Assembly (NCBI GenBank): GCA_964595945.1 | Contig: CAZQSL010000147.1 | Span: forward strand, 1 to 7,947 | Origin: CAZQSL01 sp964595945 | GTDB taxonomy: Bacteria; UBP15; UBA6099; JAJRTR01 | Length of the DNA stretch: 7,947 nt | Direction of reading: 5' to 3' | In this document: one piece after another, positions 5,276-7,947 of the stretch | Layout: every line of letters starts with the position of its first letter | Position numbering within the stretch: position 1 is the first letter of the stretch | Notes under the pieces: model-generated | Told to the model about the DNA's origin: nothing | Database searches by the model: none | Seen by the model: only the letters and a program-made list of their open reading frames with translations | Position numbers and translations under genes: made by a program

Positions 5276-6682
5276 TCAGCGTCGGCGCTGTTTGCCTTTT
5301 TTCTTGGCGGCGGATGATTTCGAGGAGTCTCCGCTGTCGTCTGGTGTGGGTGGTTTGGGGATGTTGTTGTTGACTTTGGGTTCGGTTTTGGATGGTTTTT
5401 TCGCTGTCGGGGTGTCTGTGCTTGTGATGGGGCGAGTGCCGGGTGTTTTTGCGCCTTGCTGGCCGGGTTTGCCTGTGGTGTTTTTGGCTGCCGCTCTTTT
5501 CATTGCTGCGCTTTTGAAAACGAATGCGAGGGGCGCGGCGATGAAGATGGATGAGTAGCATCCGCTGCCGATGCCGACGAAGAGGCCGAGTGCGAATGTC
5601 TTGACGCTGAGGCCGCCGAATATCATGATGGCGAGGATGGAGAGTTCGACGGTCAGGACGGTGTTGATGGATCGTGTCATGGTTTCCCAGAGGGAGTTGT
5701 TGACGAGGGTGTCGAATGGTGATTTTTTGTCTTTTTTGAGGTTTTCGCGGATGCGGTCGAAGATGACGATGGTGTCGTTGATGGAGTAGCCGAAGATGGT
5801 GAGGACTACGGCGACGAACGTGCTGTCGACTTCGAGCTGGAAGATCGTGTAGAGGCCGATGGTGATGAGCAGGTCGTGGATGAGCGCGACGATGGCTGCG
5901 AGCGCGAACCAGAATTCGAATCTGATGGCGACGTAGATGAGGATGCCGATGGAGGCGATGAGGACGGCGAGTCCGGCGCGTTTTTTGAGTGATGTGCCGA
6001 AGAGTTGGTCGATGCTGTCGTCGCTTTCGAATTCTCTGTAGCCGCCGACTTTTTCGTAGATTGCGTTGTGGATTTTTTCGCTGTCTTTTTCGGTCGCGCC
6101 GGAGAGGGCGATAGTGGTGTTGAATGTGCGGGGGTCCGATGCTTTTTCGCGGGGGTTTTCGTGTGTGGATGTGATTTTTGCGGTGATGCCCGTGAAGCCT
6201 GCGTCGGCGAGGGCTTTGGTGATACGTTTTTCGTCGATGCCGCCGCTTACGTTGTTGAGGACGATTTTTGTGTGATCGTTGTCGCGGAGGTGGTGGTTGA
6301 GGCCGAGTTTGAGTTTGTAGATGCTGTTGTTGAATTTTTCGGAGTCGCGTTTTCTCTCTTCGCTGCTTTTTCTTTTGACTTCGGCGAGTTTGTTGGGGCT
6401 TTGGATTCTGATGGTGAATTCTTTGCCGCCCGAGAGGATTTGCGGGGAGGAGTGCTTGAGTTCGGGTGCGTATTGTGAGAATACGTTTTCGATGTCGGTG
6501 GTGGAGATTTTGCGGTCAGCCTGGAAGCGGATGATGCGTCCGCCGGTGAATTCTACGCCATAGTTGAGTCCGCGTGAGGGCATCAGTAGTGATATGATGC
6601 CGGGTATGACGATGAGTATGGAGATGATGAACCATTTGTTGCGATGTTTGATTATGTCGAATAGTCCTTTTTTGCCGCCCAC
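5276..6682 (-). CDS. secF: Protein translocase subunit SecF (enlarged, with basic C-terminal tail)
   Basis: SecF pairs with SecD in the cytoplasmic membrane and uses the proton-motive force to help pull proteins out of the SecYEG channel. This protein has 468 residues, against about 300-320 usual. The core is intact: first membrane helix 16-34, D1-type motif YGVEFTGG (41-48), helices near 234-253, 256-281, 288-311, 338-360 and 362-389, ALIHDLLITIG (266-276), GYSINDTIVIFDRIRENL (298-315) and RSINTVLT (337-344). Two parts are extra. The periplasmic region between helices 1 and 2 is about 200 residues, roughly double the norm. A hydrophilic tail (391-468) rich in Lys, Pro, Thr and Ser ends in KKKGKQRRR. 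The start is GTG, the N-terminus matches normal SecF (LFDIIKHR), and AAGGAGG lies 11 bases upstream, a slightly long spacing. It starts 42 bases after the secD stop. Confidence 0.96.
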   Translation of the reverse strand: MGGKKGLFDIIKHRNKWFIISILIVIPGIISLLMPSRGLNYGVEFTGGRIIRFQADRKISTTDIENVFSQYAPELKHSSPQILSGGKEFTIRIQSPNKLAEVKRKSSEERKRDSEKFNNSIYKLKLGLNHHLRDNDHTKIVLNNVSGGIDEKRITKALADAGFTGITAKITSTHENPREKASDPRTFNTTIALSGATEKDSEKIHNAIYEKVGGYREFESDDSIDQLFGTSLKKRAGLAVLIASIGILIYVAIRFEFWFALAAIVALIHDLLITIGLYTIFQLEVDSTFVAVVLTIFGYSINDTIVIFDRIRENLKKDKKSPFDTLVNNSLWETMTRSINTVLTVELSILAIMIFGGLSVKTFALGLFVGIGSGCYSSIFIAAPLAFVFKSAAMKRAAAKNTTGKPGQQGAKTPGTRPITSTDTPTAKKPSKTEPKVNNNIPKPPTPDDSGDSSKSSAAKKKGKQRRR

Positions 6683-6724
6683 TGTGAGGTATGCCTCCTT
6701 AGAATTAGGTCCGGTTGCTGGTGA

Positions 6725-7947
6725 TCAGCGTATGTCTGCCAACGGTTTGTCTGTTTTCGGCTGTTTGACGCCATAGAGGCCGAGTGACTGGAATGCTTTT
6801 GAGTATGTGATGAAGACGAGGAATGTTTTCGAGATGAAGAGTGCGGAGAACATGCTGACGAGTATGCCGATAGTCAGTGTGACGGCGAATCCTCTGATGG
6901 GGCCGGTGCCCATGGCGTAGAGGACGACGGTGGCGATGAGGGTGGTGACGTTGGAGTCGAGGATGGCGGGGAATGCTCTTGTGAATCCGGCTTCGAGACC
7001 GGCTTTGAGGGATTTTCCGAGACGGAGTTCTTCTTTGAGGCGTTCGAATATGATGACGTTGGCGTCGACGGCCATGCCGATGGAGAGGATGAAGCCTGCG
7101 ATGCCGGGGAGTGTCAGTGTGGCGTTGAACATGCTGAGTATGCCGAGGTTGATCAGGCAGTAGAGGAGTAGTGCGAGGTTGGCGATGATGCCGGGGAGTC
7201 TGTAGTTGACTACCATGAAGATGAGGACGAGGACGACGCCGACGAGGCCTGCGATGAGGCTTTTTCTGATGGAGTCTGCGCCGAGGGAGGGGCCGACGGC
7301 TCGTTTTTCGGCGATCATGACGTCGACTGGCAGGCGGCCCGAGTTGAGTACCGTGACGAGGTCCTGGACTTCTTCGGCGGTGAAGTCGCCGGATATCTGG
7401 CCGTGTCCGCCGAAAATCGCGCTGCGGATCACCGGACATGAGACGACTTTTTTGTCGAGGGCGATTGCCATCGGGCGGTCGATGTTTCGGGCTGTGTATT
7501 TGCCGAATTCTTCGGCTTTTTCCTTGTTGAATTCGAACGAGACGCAGGGTTTGCCGTACTGGTCGAAGTCGGCCTGGGCTCTTTTGAGGTCGTCGCCGGA
7601 AAACATGACCTTGGCGTCTTCGGGGACGGTGTCGCCGGAGTTCCACTGTTCGCCACGTGTGTCGATGAATTGCAGTTTGGCGGTTTTGCCGATCAGTTTT
7701 TCTACTTTATCGGGGTCTCTTTCACCGGGGATTTCGATGTTGACGTACTTTTCTCCCTGTTTGGTGATCGTGACTTCGCGTGTGCCGGTGGGGTTGAGTC
7801 GTCTTTCCATGACTTCGACAACGCCGAGCATCATTTCGGGGGTGAGCGGCTCGTTTTTCGGCGGGATCGCTTCGAGGAGTATCTGGACGCCGCCCTTGAT
7901 GTCGAGGCCGAGGTTGAGGGGGAACTTTTTCACTTTTTTGCTTACGT
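6725..7947 (-). CDS. secD: Protein translocase subunit SecD (5' end outside window)
   Basis: SecD is the larger partner of SecF in the export motor. About 407 residues are visible. The frame is open to the window edge (VSKK before the GTG at 7933), and the first membrane helix, which normally precedes the LGLDLKGG motif, is missing, so the true start lies beyond the window. The GTG at 7933 should not be taken as the start. Counting from that GTG: LGLDIKGG (8-15); a periplasmic region to about 210, including the ERRLNPTG (43-50) and VLNSGRLPV (195-203) elements; VGPSLGADSI (213-222); and five membrane helices between 225 and 375. Hallmarks are PGIAGFILSIGMAVDANVIIFER (276-298) and SNVTTLIATVVLY with GPIRGFAVTLTIGI (328-357). 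It is of the short SecD type, ends in KPLADIR and is not fused to SecF. Confidence 0.97.
   Translation of the reverse strand, partial: VSKKVKKFPLNLGLDIKGGVQILLEAIPPKNEPLTPEMMLGVVEVMERRLNPTGTREVTITKQGEKYVNIEIPGERDPDKVEKLIGKTAKLQFIDTRGEQWNSGDTVPEDAKVMFSGDDLKRAQADFDQYGKPCVSFEFNKEKAEEFGKYTARNIDRPMAIALDKKVVSCPVIRSAIFGGHGQISGDFTAEEVQDLVTVLNSGRLPVDVMIAEKRAVGPSLGADSIRKSLIAGLVGVVLVLIFMVVNYRLPGIIANLALLLYCLINLGILSMFNATLTLPGIAGFILSIGMAVDANVIIFERLKEELRLGKSLKAGLEAGFTRAFPAILDSNVTTLIATVVLYAMGTGPIRGFAVTLTIGILVSMFSALFISKTFLVFITYSKAFQSLGLYGVKQPKTDKPLADIR

Noticed and set aside
6705..7646. A 313-codon minus-strand ORF overlapping secD
   Set aside because: Arg/His-rich frame-shadow of secD, whose frame carries the SecD motifs and membrane helices.
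7931..7933. GTG as the secD start codon
   Set aside because: The frame stays open to the window edge, no ribosome-binding site is visible, and the first membrane helix is missing, so the gene starts upstream outside the window.
1..7947. CRISPR array, tRNA or rRNA gene, insertion sequence, phage or defence genes
   Set aside because: No regularly spaced repeats, no cloverleaf or rRNA sequence, no transposase-like ORF and no terminal repeats were found.

Overview
This is a GC-rich bacterial chromosomal segment, mostly housekeeping genes. It has three parts. (1) At the left edge, on the minus strand, is the N-terminal 180 residues of a PLP-dependent transsulfuration enzyme resembling cystathionine gamma-synthase. 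It diverges, across an AT-rich 235-nt spacer, from (2) a plus-strand two-gene unit: a small YfcE/MJ0936-type metallophosphoesterase whose stop codon overlaps (ATGA) the start of a 398-residue exported protein I do not recognise. (3) From the right edge a long minus-strand operon runs secD (5' end outside the window), secF, recJ, apt. It converges on the plus-strand unit and ends at an intrinsic terminator just past apt.

The operon joins two subunits of the protein-export motor (SecD, SecF), a single-strand 5'-3' DNA exonuclease (RecJ) and an adenine salvage enzyme (Apt). The order secD-secF-recJ-apt is known from Firmicutes and several other lineages. It is an inherited neighbourhood rather than a dedicated pathway. 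No rRNA, tRNA or other strong taxonomic marker is present, so I do not name a phylum. Separate SecD and SecF proteins, GTG starts and a C-rich coding strand on both strands are the main clues.

The convergent gap of about 290 nt (2472-2758) holds three perfect inverted repeats (15, 12 and 13 bp). One is the apt-side terminator. The gap also holds a doubtful 72-codon plus-strand ORF with a signal-peptide-like start. The 210-nt secF-recJ gap also contains inverted repeats and could hold a structured leader or internal promoter.

I found no mobile element, CRISPR array, phage or defence gene, and no convincing new multi-gene system. The points most worth checking are an enlarged periplasmic domain and a long basic cytoplasmic tail on SecF, the unrecognised exported protein coupled to the phosphoesterase, and the hairpin-rich convergent gap with its possible small secreted protein.
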